A DNA stretch of 64,000 nucleotides from Marsupella aquatica (Eukaryota; Marchantiophyta). The stretch covers positions 13,020,001 to 13,084,000 of the forward strand of contig OZ316898.1 in NCBI GenBank assembly GCA_973895155.1, given 5' to 3'. Below the pieces are notes generated by a model. The model was not told where the DNA came from. It was given only the letters and a program-made list of their open reading frames with translations, and ran no database searches. Positions 12,740 to 24,142 of this stretch are shown here, in pieces. The position numbers were made by a program, and so were the translations under genes. The first letter of the stretch is position 1; every line of letters starts with the position of its first letter.

Positions 12740-12751
12740 GCTCTGATACCA
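12740..12751 (-). other. Primer-binding site (initiator tRNA-Met)
   Basis: The minus strand reads TGGTATCAGAGC two bases inside the 5' LTR border. This matches the 3' end of plant initiator tRNA-Met, the standard Copia primer. Confidence 0.95.
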
Positions 12752-12753
12752 AT

Positions 12754-13098
12754 TGTTGAGCATCGACGACAATTGCAACGGCAAGCCCATGAACCATCCA
12801 ACGCACAAGAGTCAACATAGAGAGATACGTGGTTCACCTCCACATGAGGCTACGTCCACGGGAACACACAAGAGCTTTACTGCACTCTAGGCCGACCGGC
12901 CATACCAAGCATCCACAGCACAAGCTCTCTCTATCTCTCAACTAGCTCCGTAAGAATGAGCCTGAGTTCCATCTCTCCAAGCAAACACTACTTGCTTATA
13001 GAGTGTGCACAGCATGACTAACCTAACCAAGTCTGCAACTAAGGTTAGCCTTAACTATGGTACAGTCGTAACTCTAGACCTAAGAGTAAATCCTAACA
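12754..13098 (-). repeat. 5' LTR of the Copia element
   Basis: 345 bases, TG...CA ends, paired with 6837-7181. It is followed outside by the GTTTT target duplicate (13099-13103). Confidence 0.95.
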
Positions 13099-13217
13099 GT
13101 TTTCTTTTGCCTGTGTGGCCAATGTCACCTTGTGTGAAGGAGAGGAGTCTAGGAGTATTTCACACTAAAAATTCCTAGATTAATTTCTAACTATCAGCTC
13201 TCTCAGCAGTTAAAGAT

Positions 13218-13567
13218 TATTGAACATTGATGACATTCACAATGACATGCCCATAATCATCCAACAATCAAATAGTCGACACAAAGAGGTACATGGTTCA
13301 CCTTCACATGAGGTTATGTCCACAAGAACACACAAGAGCTTTATTGTACTCTAGTTTGACCGCCCATACCAAGCATCCACAAGTGAACACAAATTCTCTC
13401 TATCTCTCAACTGGCTCTATGATAATGAACCTGAGTTCTCACTATCCAAGCAAACACTGTTTGGGTATAGTGTGTCCACAACATGACTAACCTAGCCTAG
13501 TTTGCGACTAAGGTTAGCTCTAACTGCGGTACAATCATAACTCTAGACCTAAGAGGTAATCCTAACA
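13218..13567 (-). repeat. Solo LTR of a related Copia subfamily
   Basis: 350 bases, clearly homologous along its whole length to the 345-bp LTRs but much more diverged. It starts TATTGAACATTG (TG eroded to TA) and ends CCTAACA. It is flanked by AAGAT on both sides (13213-13217 and 13568-13572), a 5-bp target duplication. No internal sequence remains, so it most likely formed by LTR-LTR recombination. Confidence 0.9.
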
Positions 13568-13572
13568 AAGAT

Positions 13573-13908
13573 GACCGTTAGATTCTAGTTGATGGGGTCC
13601 GTGGCTAGGGGGAAACTGGTGGATATTGGCTAATGGAAGAAAGCAAACCTAACCAATTTTAGCCAAAAGTTGCTAATATGTTCTCCAATTCACTGTTAAA
13701 TAAACACCTATTTGTTAGCCCTGGTATGACCAGAACACTGTCTCTTTACATACAACTGTAAAAGAACAACCCCCTAACTTGGAGACATGATCCCAAAGGC
13801 CAAGAACCCAATAAAGGTAGAAAACAATAAAAATATTGGAAAACCCCAAGAGCCAAATAGCCAAAACTGTTGGCAAGTACATTTTATGTTCTAGCAATAG
13901 GAGGCAGT
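13573..13908. other. Intergenic, no gene seen
   Basis: No coding signal. It loosely resembles sequence near 37240-37420 (shared phrases such as 'tctctttaca' and 'ctt/cctggagaca'), possibly an old dispersed repeat. Confidence 0.35.
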
Positions 13909-14626
13909 TTAATTACGGACCCCACTAGAGGTCCCTTCCAAAATTTGAGACTCCACAATGTGCCATGTCATCATGATGCGCTCCAAACAGGTATGGATTG
14001 GTTTACAAAATAAAATTATTTCACCGTTCGTGTTTGTGGCAGGATTTTGGTAAAATTGAGGACGCCATGCCGTAAACCTTGATGTAAAAATGTTTGAAAA
14101 ATAACCATTTTATTTACCCTAGGTAACAGACTGTTCAATTAGTAGGAGGCCCACCTTCTGTGTTTTTTACCCTAAGTAACCGCTGCCCACCCGCATTCTG
14201 AATTGTGTTTCAATTGAATAATAACTAAATCTCTCTCGGCAAGTTGATCTGATGACAAAGTAATCATGGCAATTTTCTCGACCTTTTGCTGCCACGAAGG
14301 AAAAAGTGGACATGATTCTATGTTGGATCACTCAGCACTCCTTTCCATGGCATCATCATTGCAGTTCCTAACTCGGTGACTCGGTGATGCCTCTCGCTAC
14401 TGTTAGATTGTCCAACGCATGAGGCACAAGTGAACGTGCCTCATGAGAGAAGCAAGCTTAGCAGGGTTCACTAAGGGTTTTGTCTACGTGCAGATGGTGT
14501 TGAAGAGCCTGGGCATGAAAGAAGGACATAGTTATAAGAAGTGTCAACGGATGATCAAGGGAGTCGATGCGGACGATAATGGGAAGATGGACTTTAAGGA
14601 GTTCAAGGGGTCCACGAACTAATTAA
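13909..14626 (+). mobile_element. Non-autonomous element A carrying an EF-hand fragment
   Basis: About 718 bases, near-collinear with 36040-36740. The left end reads TTAATTACGGACCCC; the right end on the opposite strand reads TTAATTAGTTCGTGGACCCC, so the ends form an imperfect inverted repeat. The ends also match those of a third, inverted copy at 49725-51160 whose interior differs. No transposase is encoded. The superfamily is unknown; a TAA/TTA-type target is possible but not proven. Confidence 0.7.
14488..14622 (+). pseudogene. Calmodulin-like C-terminal EF-hand fragment inside element A
   Basis: 45 codons including the stop, reading VQMVLKSLGM, then KCQRMIKGVD, then ADDNGKMDFKEFKGSTN. 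The loop D-x-D-x-N-G-K-x-D-F-K-E has all the Ca-binding positions of an EF hand, and the preceding helix resembles plant calmodulin-like (CML) proteins. No start codon or further EF hands are present in frame upstream, so this is a captured fragment of a gene. The stop codon falls in the conserved right terminus of the element. Confidence 0.75.
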
Positions 14627-15251
14627 CGCCAGTTTAGAGCCGTGGTATCCAGCAATTTTCCCCAATTAATTAAAAGAGAAAAAAGAACGGTTCTAACGAG
14701 GCTTCCAGAAGAGCAGGGAACGTTGGGAGTTGGGACCTTCCCCATCCCATCCCCATCCCTTCTCGTCCCTTCCCAGTTTGCCCCCACCCTCACCCCCAGC
14801 CCCGCGGCTGCGGCCTCCAGTGCAGTGCGCGAGGCGTCACGCTGTGACGTCTATCGGCTCTGATTACTTGTCACTCCATCAGCATTTCATGCCTCTGACA
14901 GTTCGTTCCATCGTCACACCATCAGTGCGTCCGATGCCCAAGCTCAAAAGCTCCGCACCTGCTGCTGTTGGTGTTGTGTACTTTGCCAGCCGCTCTCCCC
15001 ATTCAGGTCCGAGAAACTCGAGAACTCGAGAACTACTGAGTTTCGCTTTTTCTCGAGAACTATTGAGTTTCGCTTTTTCTCGCTGGTCTTTTGGTTCCCC
15101 CAGGACTTAAAATCGATCGGAAGTAGATTCGTCGCCCTTCTTAGAGCTCGGGGAATTGAAGGGATCCAGCGAATAGGCTGCGGCATCGATCGATTGATCG
15201 TAGGAGTTGTTCCGTGAATTGCAGCGGCGCAAGGAGACCCTTTTTGCAGAG
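14627..15251 (+). promoter_or_regulatory. Transaldolase upstream region and 5' leader
   Basis: C/T-rich sequence between element A and the start codon. It includes a two-copy duplication built on GAGTTTCGCTTTTTCTCG at about 15037-15083. No unambiguous TATA box can be assigned by eye. Element A ends about 625 bases upstream of the ATG, so it may lie within or next to the promoter. Confidence 0.45.
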
Positions 15252-16580
15252 ATGGCAACCCTGCAATTGTGTTTCGTGACGGGTCCTGTCACGGGAGGAG
15301 TGAGAGCTCTGGAGGCGGCGGGCAATTTTGCGGCAGAGGGATGTCAGTTCTTTGGAGCTGGACTGAGAAGCTTGAGCGTGGCGAAGCCAGGCTTTGGAGC
15401 TGAGTCCGCCTTTCGGTCGAGCTCGTCGGCCAGCGCTGCGGTGTTGAGGGTGCGATGCATGGTGCTGGAGACGAAGCCGGCCACCGAGAAGAAGACGAGG
15501 CTTCATGATCTGTATGAGCAGCACAAGCAGAGTCCGTGGTACGACAATCTTGCGCGCCCGGTTACCAGCTTAATTCCCTTCATCGAGAAGGGAATACGGG
15601 GTGTGACGAGCAACCCGACAATTTTCGCCAAGGCCATCTCCTCTTCGGACGCGTACGACGACCAATTCAGGCAGCTGATCAAAGAGGGAAACGGAGTGGA
15701 GGATGCCTACTGGGGGCTTGTTGTGAAGGATATTCAGGACGCCCTGGACCTGTTTCGACCACTTTATGAAGAGAGCAAAGGGGAAGACGGCCAGGTTTCG
15801 GTGGAGGTGTCTCCCAGTCTGGCTCATGATACCCAGGGTACAATTGACGCTGCCAAATGGCTGCACAAGGCTGTAAATCGGGAGAATGTATACATCAAGA
15901 TCCCCGCCACTGCTGAGTGTGTGCCGTCCGTCAAAACGGTGATTGGGCAAGGGATCAGCGTCAATGTCACACTCATCTTCTCTCTGCCGAGATATGAGGC
16001 TGTCATCGAGGCTTACTTGGACGGATTAGAGGAAGCAGGAGACAAGGGATTGGATGTGTCTAAAATTACTAGCGTTGCATCTTTCTTTGTGAGCCGGGTT
16101 GACACGCTTGTGGATAAGAAGCTGGAGGCGATCGGCTCGGAGGAGGCTCTGGCCCTTCGTGGGAAGGCAGCCAACGCTCAGGCTGCACTGGCGTTTCAGT
16201 TGTATGAGGAGAAGTTCAGCGGTCCTCGCTGGGAAAAGTTGGCAGCACAAGGGGCTAAGAAGCAACGCCTCCTGTGGGCTTCCACCGGGGTGAAGAACCC
16301 TGCTTATTCCGATACTCTTTATATCTCTCAGTTGATCGGTCCTGACACAGTGAACACTATGCCGGGTAACGCTCTTGAGGCTTTCTTGGATCACGGGACT
16401 GTCTCCAGGTCGATTGATTCGGACGTGGAGGGGGCTAAGAAAATCTACGACAAGATTGAGGAGTTGGGAATTGACTGGGCTGGCGTCGGTTCCCTACTGG
16501 AGGTCGAGGGGGTGGCATCGTTTGCAAAGAGCTTTGACGATCTAATTGTGAGTCTGGTGCAGAAAGCTGCTGTATTGTGA
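15252..16580 (+). CDS. Transaldolase, plastid-targeted
   Basis: 442 residues, no introns. Transaldolase moves a dihydroxyacetone unit between sugar phosphates in the non-oxidative pentose phosphate pathway. The family signature TSNPTIF is at residues 119-125, and the Schiff-base Lys is residue 216 in YIKIPAT. The conserved VSVEVSP, LWASTG and NTMP blocks are also present. Residues 1 to about 75 are rich in Ser, Ala, Gly and Arg and lack acidic patches, as in a chloroplast transit peptide; the mature enzyme begins near KKTRLHDLYEQ. The ATG at 15252 (context GAGATGG) is the first in frame; the frame is open 15 codons further upstream but has no ATG there. The length fits the plant/cyanobacterial form. 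Plastid location is inferred from the N-terminus. Confidence 0.95.
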   Translation: MATLQLCFVTGPVTGGVRALEAAGNFAAEGCQFFGAGLRSLSVAKPGFGAESAFRSSSSASAAVLRVRCMVLETKPATEKKTRLHDLYEQHKQSPWYDNLARPVTSLIPFIEKGIRGVTSNPTIFAKAISSSDAYDDQFRQLIKEGNGVEDAYWGLVVKDIQDALDLFRPLYEESKGEDGQVSVEVSPSLAHDTQGTIDAAKWLHKAVNRENVYIKIPATAECVPSVKTVIGQGISVNVTLIFSLPRYEAVIEAYLDGLEEAGDKGLDVSKITSVASFFVSRVDTLVDKKLEAIGSEEALALRGKAANAQAALAFQLYEEKFSGPRWEKLAAQGAKKQRLLWASTGVKNPAYSDTLYISQLIGPDTVNTMPGNALEAFLDHGTVSRSIDSDVEGAKKIYDKIEELGIDWAGVGSLLEVEGVASFAKSFDDLIVSLVQKAAVL

Positions 16581-17285
16581 GTAGGTAAACTTTGCTTGAG
16601 GGAGAATCAGTCGCGCATTACGCAAATGCTCGATGTTTGCATTGCAACGGTGAATTAGTTTAGAGCAGCTAGGCTGAGAAGTTGCATCATGCCAGATGAT
16701 TCAATTGTAATATAGTCTTGTGCAGATCATACATCAAGCTGTTAGTGTTTACCGCCACGTCGTTACTTTCCTTTTTTAGCTGAATGCATCAGCGTTTTGA
16801 GCACAGCTTCGAAAGTCCTTTCCTAGAGGCTCGATGCGAACTTGGAAGGATTGCCCTTGCATTGAACCTGGCCTAGATTACAAGTTTAGTCAAACTAGTT
16901 AAACTGCAATTTCATGAAAAGGTACACCTTCGCTCCAGTTTTTTTAGGCCCATCTCCTTACAGGGACAAAATATAGACGAAAGCGTTGCACAGTATAAAG
17001 CAACAGATATTAATGTAGTGAAATTCGAGCACCAAAGTTTGGAGATTGAGGCGCTCTACATGCATTTCTCTATGTTAGATTCGAATTGCAAAGTGATCAG
17101 TTGTCTTCTTGTGTTTGACATGACCGCAAAAGAAGGTTTTAGGATCATAAAATTGCCAGTCTTCCAGACGTGCTATACCACATACCCTTGAATGTATGCC
17201 CTCGACTCTGCTATCGTATAGGGACGAACTAATACAGTGCATTCAAAACGTTTGTCGAGCATCTTAGTTGATTGGATAGAGGACA
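16581..17285. other. Transaldolase 3' flank, no further gene
   Basis: Probable 3' UTR (to roughly 16740) followed by non-coding DNA. Confidence 0.45.
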
Positions 17286-17370
17286 TATATTTGGCTGGTT
17301 TACTTGAGTTCTATGCACATGGACACACATATATTTGGCTGGTTTACTTGAGTTCTATGCACATGGACAC
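17286..17370. repeat. Two-copy tandem duplication (about 45 bp)
   Basis: The phrase beginning ATATATTTGGCTGGTTTACT and ending CACATGGACAC occurs twice back to back. The copies are identical by eye, so the duplication is recent. Confidence 0.9.
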
Positions 17371-17459
17371 GATGGTAGACACAGTCACCACTCTGATTAG
17401 AGTCTTAAGATGATATTTAGGTATTTGCTATGATCATGCTAAGAATGAGGAGGTATTTG

Positions 17460-17625
17460 CTTGATCGACCCCCAAAATGAAACTTGTTACTTGGTCAACC
17501 TCTTGAGGTATATCAATGGTCCAGATCTGAGATCAAAAGGTCCATCAACAAAGGTCCATCAACGGTCCAGATTGGAGATTGATTAAGCAAACTTTTTCCA
17601 TAAGGGGGTTTACTAAGCATATCTC
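17460..17625 (+). repeat. Dispersed repeat family Y, copy 1
   Basis: Shares an ordered series of phrases with 51675-51825: 'cc.ccaaaatgaaa', '.tcaa.ggtc.agatc' and 'ggg.gtt.a..aagcatat.tctct'. Not coding. Probably an old dispersed element; its ends are not definable here. Confidence 0.5.
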
Positions 17626-17639
17626 TCTCAAGAATGAGC

Positions 17640-18290
17640 CTCCTGCTAACAAAGAGTGACCACTGTGATCAGAGGCTAATGATTATCATCACTTGCTAAA
17701 AATGAGTAACCACTGTGGTCACAGGCTAAAGACGATAGACACTGGGACCACCATTGATCACAAGCTAAAAGTGAGTAACCTTAAAAAAAATCCTTCCAAG
17801 CGGTTTTCTTAATCCAGAAAACACCACATTCAAAAAATGAACAACCTAACAAAATCTGGCAAGTTGGATGAAGCTGACATCTGCTCCACTAGAGTAAAAA
17901 TGAATCAATGCGAAATTGCTTACCCAGGAAATACAAGGTGAGTTATTTCATACTCTCCGAATGGACGAACAAGATGTAGCTGATCCCTACTCCTCTAGAG
18001 CTAAAAATGAATAACTGAGAGCAAGCTTAACCCAGAAAATACAAGATGAGTTATTTCCTCCTCTCCTAGAACCAAAAATGAATATTAACTGAGAAAATGG
18101 TTAACCCAGAAAATACAACGTGAGTTTCCTCCTCTCCCAGTGGACTATGCTAGATGAAACTTTTCCTCCTCTCCTAGTGAGCGAAGCAAGATGAAGCTTC
18201 TGTCTACTTCTCTAGAGCTAAACATGAATAACTGAGAAAATGTTTAGCCCAGAAAATACAAGGTGAATTGTTTCCTCCTCTCCATGGACG
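17640..18290. repeat. Degenerate tandem repeats
   Basis: Two runs. At 17640-17780, three copies of a unit with 'gctaaaaatgagtaaccactgtg'-like text. At 17890-18290, about four copies of a unit with GAATAACTGAGA, then CCCAGAAAATACAA, then TTCCTCCTCTCC. Unit lengths vary between about 60 and 120 bases. Confidence 0.7.
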
Positions 18291-18859
18291 ACACTGGTCT
18301 CGACTCCTGTAAGCTAAGTAAGTTTGTACTCTTCTGAACTGTGGGTGACTTTGGGGAAAGCACCTTTCAGGAGGGCTAAACACAGTTTCCCCCACTAGCT
18401 AATGTTGACATCAAGCAAGAACTTGCCTCGGAACTCAAATCAAAATGATGGTTGACTCAACCCATTTCGGCCACTTGACATATAACTCTCCTCTTTTGGT
18501 AGTTCTCAGCCTAAAGTAAGCGTTGCTGAGTTCTGTGAGCCCACTGATTTCCTTCCACTATCCTTCACTCTGTGCAACACAATTTTGGTACCTACTTCTC
18601 TTTGTTACAAACCCACTTCATGTATCTTATTTAACAAATGTTCTGCCATATGTGGTTACTATGGAAGAAGGGGATGGTTTGTACTGTACTAAAATATATT
18701 CCACTTGAAAAAGAGATACCATCACCAAGATCAGTGTATCCTAATAACTTTTCAAATTGATTGTCATGGAGGAATTGATATCATCACCAATTTCAGTCCC
18801 CATAACCACCTCATACTACGTGTCACCTTAGACTACAATGTCAAGGGTGCATTGTAAAG
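18291..18859. other. Intergenic, no gene seen
   Basis: No coding signal or repeat that I can define. Confidence 0.4.
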
Positions 18860-19065
18860 ATATAATACCCCACAAGTGAGGGCATTAGCCCAAGTTTTGA
18901 GCTATTATTGCCTATAATGTCATGATGACAAAGAGTTAATAGACTTGATTCCTGAAATACTTATCACTCCTACTATTTTTTATTCTGATTCACCCAAATT
19001 TCATGCAAGTTACATTTTACCAAGAGACAAGTCAAGGACAAATCTCAAAATTCCTTTGCAAGTGT
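18860..19065 (+). repeat. Dispersed repeat family X, copy 1
   Basis: A left block with GCTATTATTGCC, a roughly 100-base spacer, then CATGCAAGTT followed by GACAAATCTCAAAATTCC. The same blocks in the same order occur at 45676-45880. The right block also occurs inverted at about 27190-27285, with a second partial copy at 45925-46010. No coding capacity. Confidence 0.65.
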
Positions 19066-21422
19066 GTGATGGGCATTCTCGTGATTTGTCCCTTGGTATT
19101 TTTCCAGGGCATTCTGGAAGCATATTGCTCCAGTCAAGATCTGGATCACCTCTTTAGGAAGATTCTCCTTTACGTTTACTAAATTTAGAAAACAGGAAAA
19201 TCTCTCAGACCTTCAAGCGTAGTGAGGTCCTGTTTACTGGAGCATATCCCATAAGTTTAGAGGAGCCAAAGTTTAGAGGAGTCAACAAGTCCTCCTGGGA
19301 TATAATTGCATTTATGGGATATATGAGATTTGCATTTATTGAATTTCTTCTCAAAAGATATTTGGTCTGGAATGGTCAAATGGAAAAATGGTCCCTTTAG
19401 TGAAGTAGCCAAAGTTTGGAAATGTTTGGACCATCTCATGTAGTCTAAAATTTTGAACAAAGTAAGCACATCAGCATTGCCTTAGGCAGATTGCTTGCCA
19501 TCCATGATCAGAGACATCATACCTGAATGGGCCTCTGAGCTCTTGTAGAGCCAATTGCAGTCATTTCCACCCATTATCTGCTCCAGATTTGAAAAATACC
19601 CTCACAATGCTTTCTGTTCTGGTCAAATTTCTTCACTTTTAACTATTTTGCCGGCTGGTCTATTTGTTAGTGTGTTTCTGGTGGGAAGAAGCTGGGAGTA
19701 ATTGTAGTGAAAGCTAGGAACCATGGTGGTCCTAGACAGGATTTTTAGGGTACAAACCATCTTCCATCTTCTCCCCAGGAGGATCGAGAAAGAGGACTGC
19801 AGACTGCCAGATGGAAACTGCTGACAGCTGACATAAAATCCAATTGTTTTCTCAAAAGACAAGAATGAGCCTAACCTGTTTAATGAGGCCATAACCCTAT
19901 TATCAGCTTGATGGACTCAGTCAACCCAGCTCTGATACGGCAGAGAGAAATAGTGGAGTTAGTGAGATTATTTCTCTAATTAACCAATTAACTCTACTAT
20001 TTCTCCAAACTCAAACCCAAATGCAATGTTCTTTCCTTCTTGGCCCGTCCAGAATCCTTCACACTCAAAGGAGGCAATTGAGTGAGTCTTGGAGATGTTT
20101 TTCCGATCTTACTCTAATCAAAGTCTTGTACAGTGAAGCCATAAACCATACTTCACCTACTTAGTAGAGTGAAGCCATAAACCATACTTCACCTACTTAG
20201 TAGAGTGAAGCGACAGGCATGAGTGAGAGTCGAGAGCCTTCCTGTGCATCAGAGTGAGGATTGGGAGCCATTCTGTGCATATGCATGGGGAGTAAGGGCT
20301 GGAGGTCTTGGTACAGGAAGCCCTCCGTATGGGTATTCGGGGCTAGTATTTGAAATGGAGTGTCATTGAGAGCTGATGCAAGCTAAACGATTTTGGTTAC
20401 CATCTACTTGAAAGCGAACATGATTAAAATCATTTCTGTACGAAGAATGATGACAGTCTCATTGCGCTGGAATGTGCGCTGGAATGTAGGTATTTCAATT
20501 CAGAAAGACATCCGCTGGGTTTAAATCTCTCGAACATGAAGATTTAGTCCTTGGCACATGATATCAATACCAACAGACTCGAGTATCAGTTGTGCGTGAT
20601 TTTCGGGAGAGAAGATAGCATTTGAGGTTCACATTTGCGTTCCTTGAGAAGGGCATTCTGCAGAGATGTCTTATTTCATATCTGCTAATTGATTGATTTT
20701 TGGGTAGCCCCGCATCTTAGCGACCAAGGCAGTGTGGACCACAGCACAGAACGATAAATCTCTATATCATAGCTGGGACTTCAGGATCTGAAGTCCTGGT
20801 CAGGGAAGTTTACATTCACGCTTTGCTTTGATGCACACCGAGCTTCCACGCACTGCTGCAGCAGATCATCACAACCTTTAATCTGGATATTTTTTGTGCT
20901 TCCAACGCCCAATGACATTTTGGACCTGTTGTCACAGCCAACCTGTGCACGGATCCCTGACCCCATCTGTTAGACGTCTCCAGTACAAGCCTGTCCGACT
21001 ATAATCCCAGTACACCTCTCTAAATCCCTCTACAATGCTTCATTGGAATAAAAAAAAACAAAGGCTCCCCTTTCGATGTGATTACAAAACTTCCAACTCT
21101 GTAATGTACCAGAGGGTCTCATAACTGACAGCCAAATTCTAGCTACTGTAATGACATCCTCATATTATAACGTAATTTGAAGTCACCTGGTAACATAGCA
21201 TATCTCTATGGAACATCCTCTAGAGCCCAACACAATTGGGTTTGCGGTAAAATTATCCCTGCAGAGCATTCCAATCAAGTGTATCTCATTAGAAGTACAT
21301 CGGTGTTATAATCAGGCACACTTCATCGGTGTACTTATCAGAGCTGCTCCCGAGCCAGAATCAAGTTCAAGCAATACCCTCACTATGAAAGGCAGAATAT
21401 GAACGGCAGAAACCAAGATGCT
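19066..21422. other. Intergenic, no gene seen
   Basis: Only short ORFs without domains. A 37-base exact tandem duplication (AGTGAAGCCATAAACC ...) lies at about 20142-20212. Confidence 0.45.
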
Positions 21423-24142
21423 CTACTTTACTGCCATTAATGTGTATCTAGAGCCACAGTAAATGCGATAATGTGCATATAGAGCCACATTAAGTCCTAC
21501 CGCAACTCGAGCAAAAACCAAATCCGTATAAATTACCTCTTCCATCTCATCTGTGTTTTCTGTCTCTTCCAAGACAGGACCATCTGTGGGTACAGCAACT
21601 TTCCGTAGCTCCGCATCTCCTGTAAGGACCAAATCTGCAGGCAGCTGACCAGTCTTCAAAGCCTGTGATTTCATCAAGATCATCGTTAGTCACACCACTA
21701 GCAGAACTTGCGAGGCAGATACATACATCCACTAGAGGAAGTCCTGCAGAAATAATCAACAATCGTTTTGGCAGACAAATCCTGGAAACTACCTGCATTA
21801 AATCATTTCAGGCAAAAACCAATACACACAATTGAGCCACGAACCTTTTCCAGTCTTGCAACTTCTTCAAGCGTTTGTGAATTGGCAATAGCAGCCTGCA
21901 ATGAATGCCAAGTTAGACTTCCCATTTATCATTTGAGTGAAAGACTGTCATCTAAGAGTATCCTACTGTTATCAGATTCAGACGCTGGAACCTCAACCAC
22001 GACCACAAAATAGATGAAAAACTGAATACAAGATATACAAGAAAAAGAGCCAAGACTGCCGGTTGAATTGAGTTCTAACCTTGATAGCAAGCATTTGTTC
22101 AGGTGTAGGTCCTGTCCGCGGGACCTCCACTGGTTCTACTGGCTCCGCCGGTACAACCTCACCTGGGACAAATGTTTTGGCTGGTATCTTCTTGGCCTCT
22201 GCCTCTGCTTCTTTAGTTCCAAATTTCTGTTTGGCTTCCTGTCGCTCCTGCTCACCAACAACTTACGAGCCTGTGAGATAAGTGGTCAGGGTGGGAGGAC
22301 ACTAAATGACTACGCTACAAGGAAGACGTCTCGGCTTTAACCACACGTGATTTAAGTCTCCTTTAGGCCCACAACCTCCTTCCTCCGGCTCAACAGAGAT
22401 GCCATTGGCACGTGTTGCCTGCACAGTACGCCATTTGTAGCTGCAATCAATGATTCACACCTGGGATATCTATCCTCGTACATTCTGTATTCTGATAAAC
22501 ACCCAGTTAATTAATGCGACTTCCATTTGAATAGCATCCGACAAGCGGATAGGGTGTTGGTGTGGTCAGGATGGACATAAGCCGTCTTCGTACATTCCAA
22601 CCTTTCGAAGTAAAGTGAAGAAAGCCTTGTAGACCCTGACATGAGCTAACAGCTGGCCATGAATAAGCCAAGGAAAGGACTAGCAAATCCAAAGCATGAA
22701 TGAAACCATGCTTAATACATCGCAAAGTAACACAGAGGTGCATAATTATGTGCGCGCCGCTGCGCCATATCCGGGAGAGGCGAGGTACAGGGTTGTGCAC
22801 ATCAGTTACAAACAGTTAAAAAACCCAGAATTTGTAACAGCAGTGACTCCGGGTGCTTTTGAGTGAATCGAAGTTACCTTAGCTTTCACTTTCTTGAAGT
22901 CAAGAAGCCGAAGCTTCGGAAGCTTGTGGATGACAAATAGACGATAATTGGGCAGCTTGGTGACATTGTTGTCAAGTAGACTTAAGTTATGCAGATTTGC
23001 AATAGACGCAAGTGGCTCGAGATCCACCAGATTCACAAGTCGATTGTTTGTGAGGATAAGAGTCTGCAATTTTGGCAAGCTGGCTGCATACCACATCCCG
23101 GAGAAACAAACAACATCAGACTTGAAAACAGGCACTCCATGTAGTATAAACCGTCCAAACGAACGGCAATAAAGAATAATCATAAAGCATCACAGTAAGA
23201 ACAGGGAAAAAATGACAGATGAAACTCCGAAACGCCAGAGACGGTACTGCAGATTTACTTATGGGTATTACAAACTTACCTCCAATATTTGGATGAATGC
23301 GAGCTATTCTGTTGTTGTTTACAAGAAGTGTGCTCAAGCGCTTAAGATACGGAAAGCTATCTAGCTTCACGATTTCATTGTCAGACAGATCAATGCTGTC
23401 ATACTGATCCTGCAAGTACAATTATTGGAGTATTATTGGAGTGCACTTCAGACAGAGGAATGGCACGAGCGTCAGACCTACTAAATTCTTATCAATCTCT
23501 GAGTAAAAGAGAAGGAGAGAAAGGTCGTAAGACAGGATACCTCAGTCGCCCCGAGATTCTCGACGGCAGAAATCTTGTTACCTGGAATTTAAGTTGATCA
23601 ATGTCAGTAAGACGCCCCAATGATGATACACATCGGTAGTTAGTATCAAATGGAAAATACAACACTGCCCTGGCTCTGAGGATAACTTCTACAACTATCC
23701 TTGTGCAACGTATAATCACCTCCCAGAGGTAAGAGTCTCTCTGTTTCCGAGTCGTTTCTCACCACTGGGAAACCCTAATTTCAATAAGAACGACCTTTCA
23801 TACAGCTTGTACAATATAACTTTGCAACAAGTATAGCTAGCATTCAATGTGTTGTAGGTCAACTTCACGTCTGAAGCTCAGGAGAAAGCTGACCAAATAT
23901 CTAGTCAAAAGTTAGGCACCGTCAGGCAAAGATGTCAAGTTTCCACAACATTCATCTTGCCTCAGCTATAAACCCTACAGAAGCAAGAACGAAATGGAAA
24001 AACCATGGTCGAATTTGTTTGTGTGAATGGACTGCCAGGCTGTGGATTTGAGTAACATACCCCTAAGATCCAGTTCTCGCTCTCGGACGGCATTGAAGTA
24101 CTGCGGTGACCGCAAAATCAAATCCGCGGTTAATCTCACCAT
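21423..24142 (-). CDS. U2 small nuclear ribonucleoprotein A' (U2A')
   Basis: U2A' is a leucine-rich-repeat protein that binds U2B'' and U2 snRNA stem-loop IV in the spliceosome. Exons on the minus strand, with GT-AG borders and compatible phases: 24142-24061, 23581-23541, 23409-23280, 23083-22878, 22247-22080, 21895-21845, and 21662 to the end. The start reads MVRLTADLIL, then SPQYFNAVRERELDLRGNKI, the hallmark U2A' N-terminus. LRRs run through LVNNNRIARI, LQTLILTNNRLVNL and LSLLDNNVTKLPNYR, ending in the LRR-cap LLDFKKVKAK. A charged Pro/Glu linker and the helix AIANSQTLEEVARLEK follow. The last exon is open to a stop at 21423-21425. A plausible donor after DEMEE (21537) would give about 270 residues, nearer the family length, so the 3' end is uncertain. 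Confidence 0.93.

Larger units (their letters stand above)
6837..13098 (-). mobile_element. Full-length Ty1/Copia LTR retrotransposon (6262 bp), coding region dead
   Basis: Two 345-bp direct LTRs (6837-7181 and 12754-13098) begin TGTTGAGC and end CCTAACA. Both outer sides carry GTTTT (6832-6836 and 13099-13103), a 5-bp target duplication. The element reads on the minus strand: primer site next to the right LTR, polypurine tract next to the left LTR, and gag, protease, integrase, RT and RNase H in one frame between, the Copia order. By eye the LTRs differ at about 11 of 345 positions, nearly all transitions, so the insertion is not very recent. Seven in-frame stops disable the polyprotein. Confidence 0.97.
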
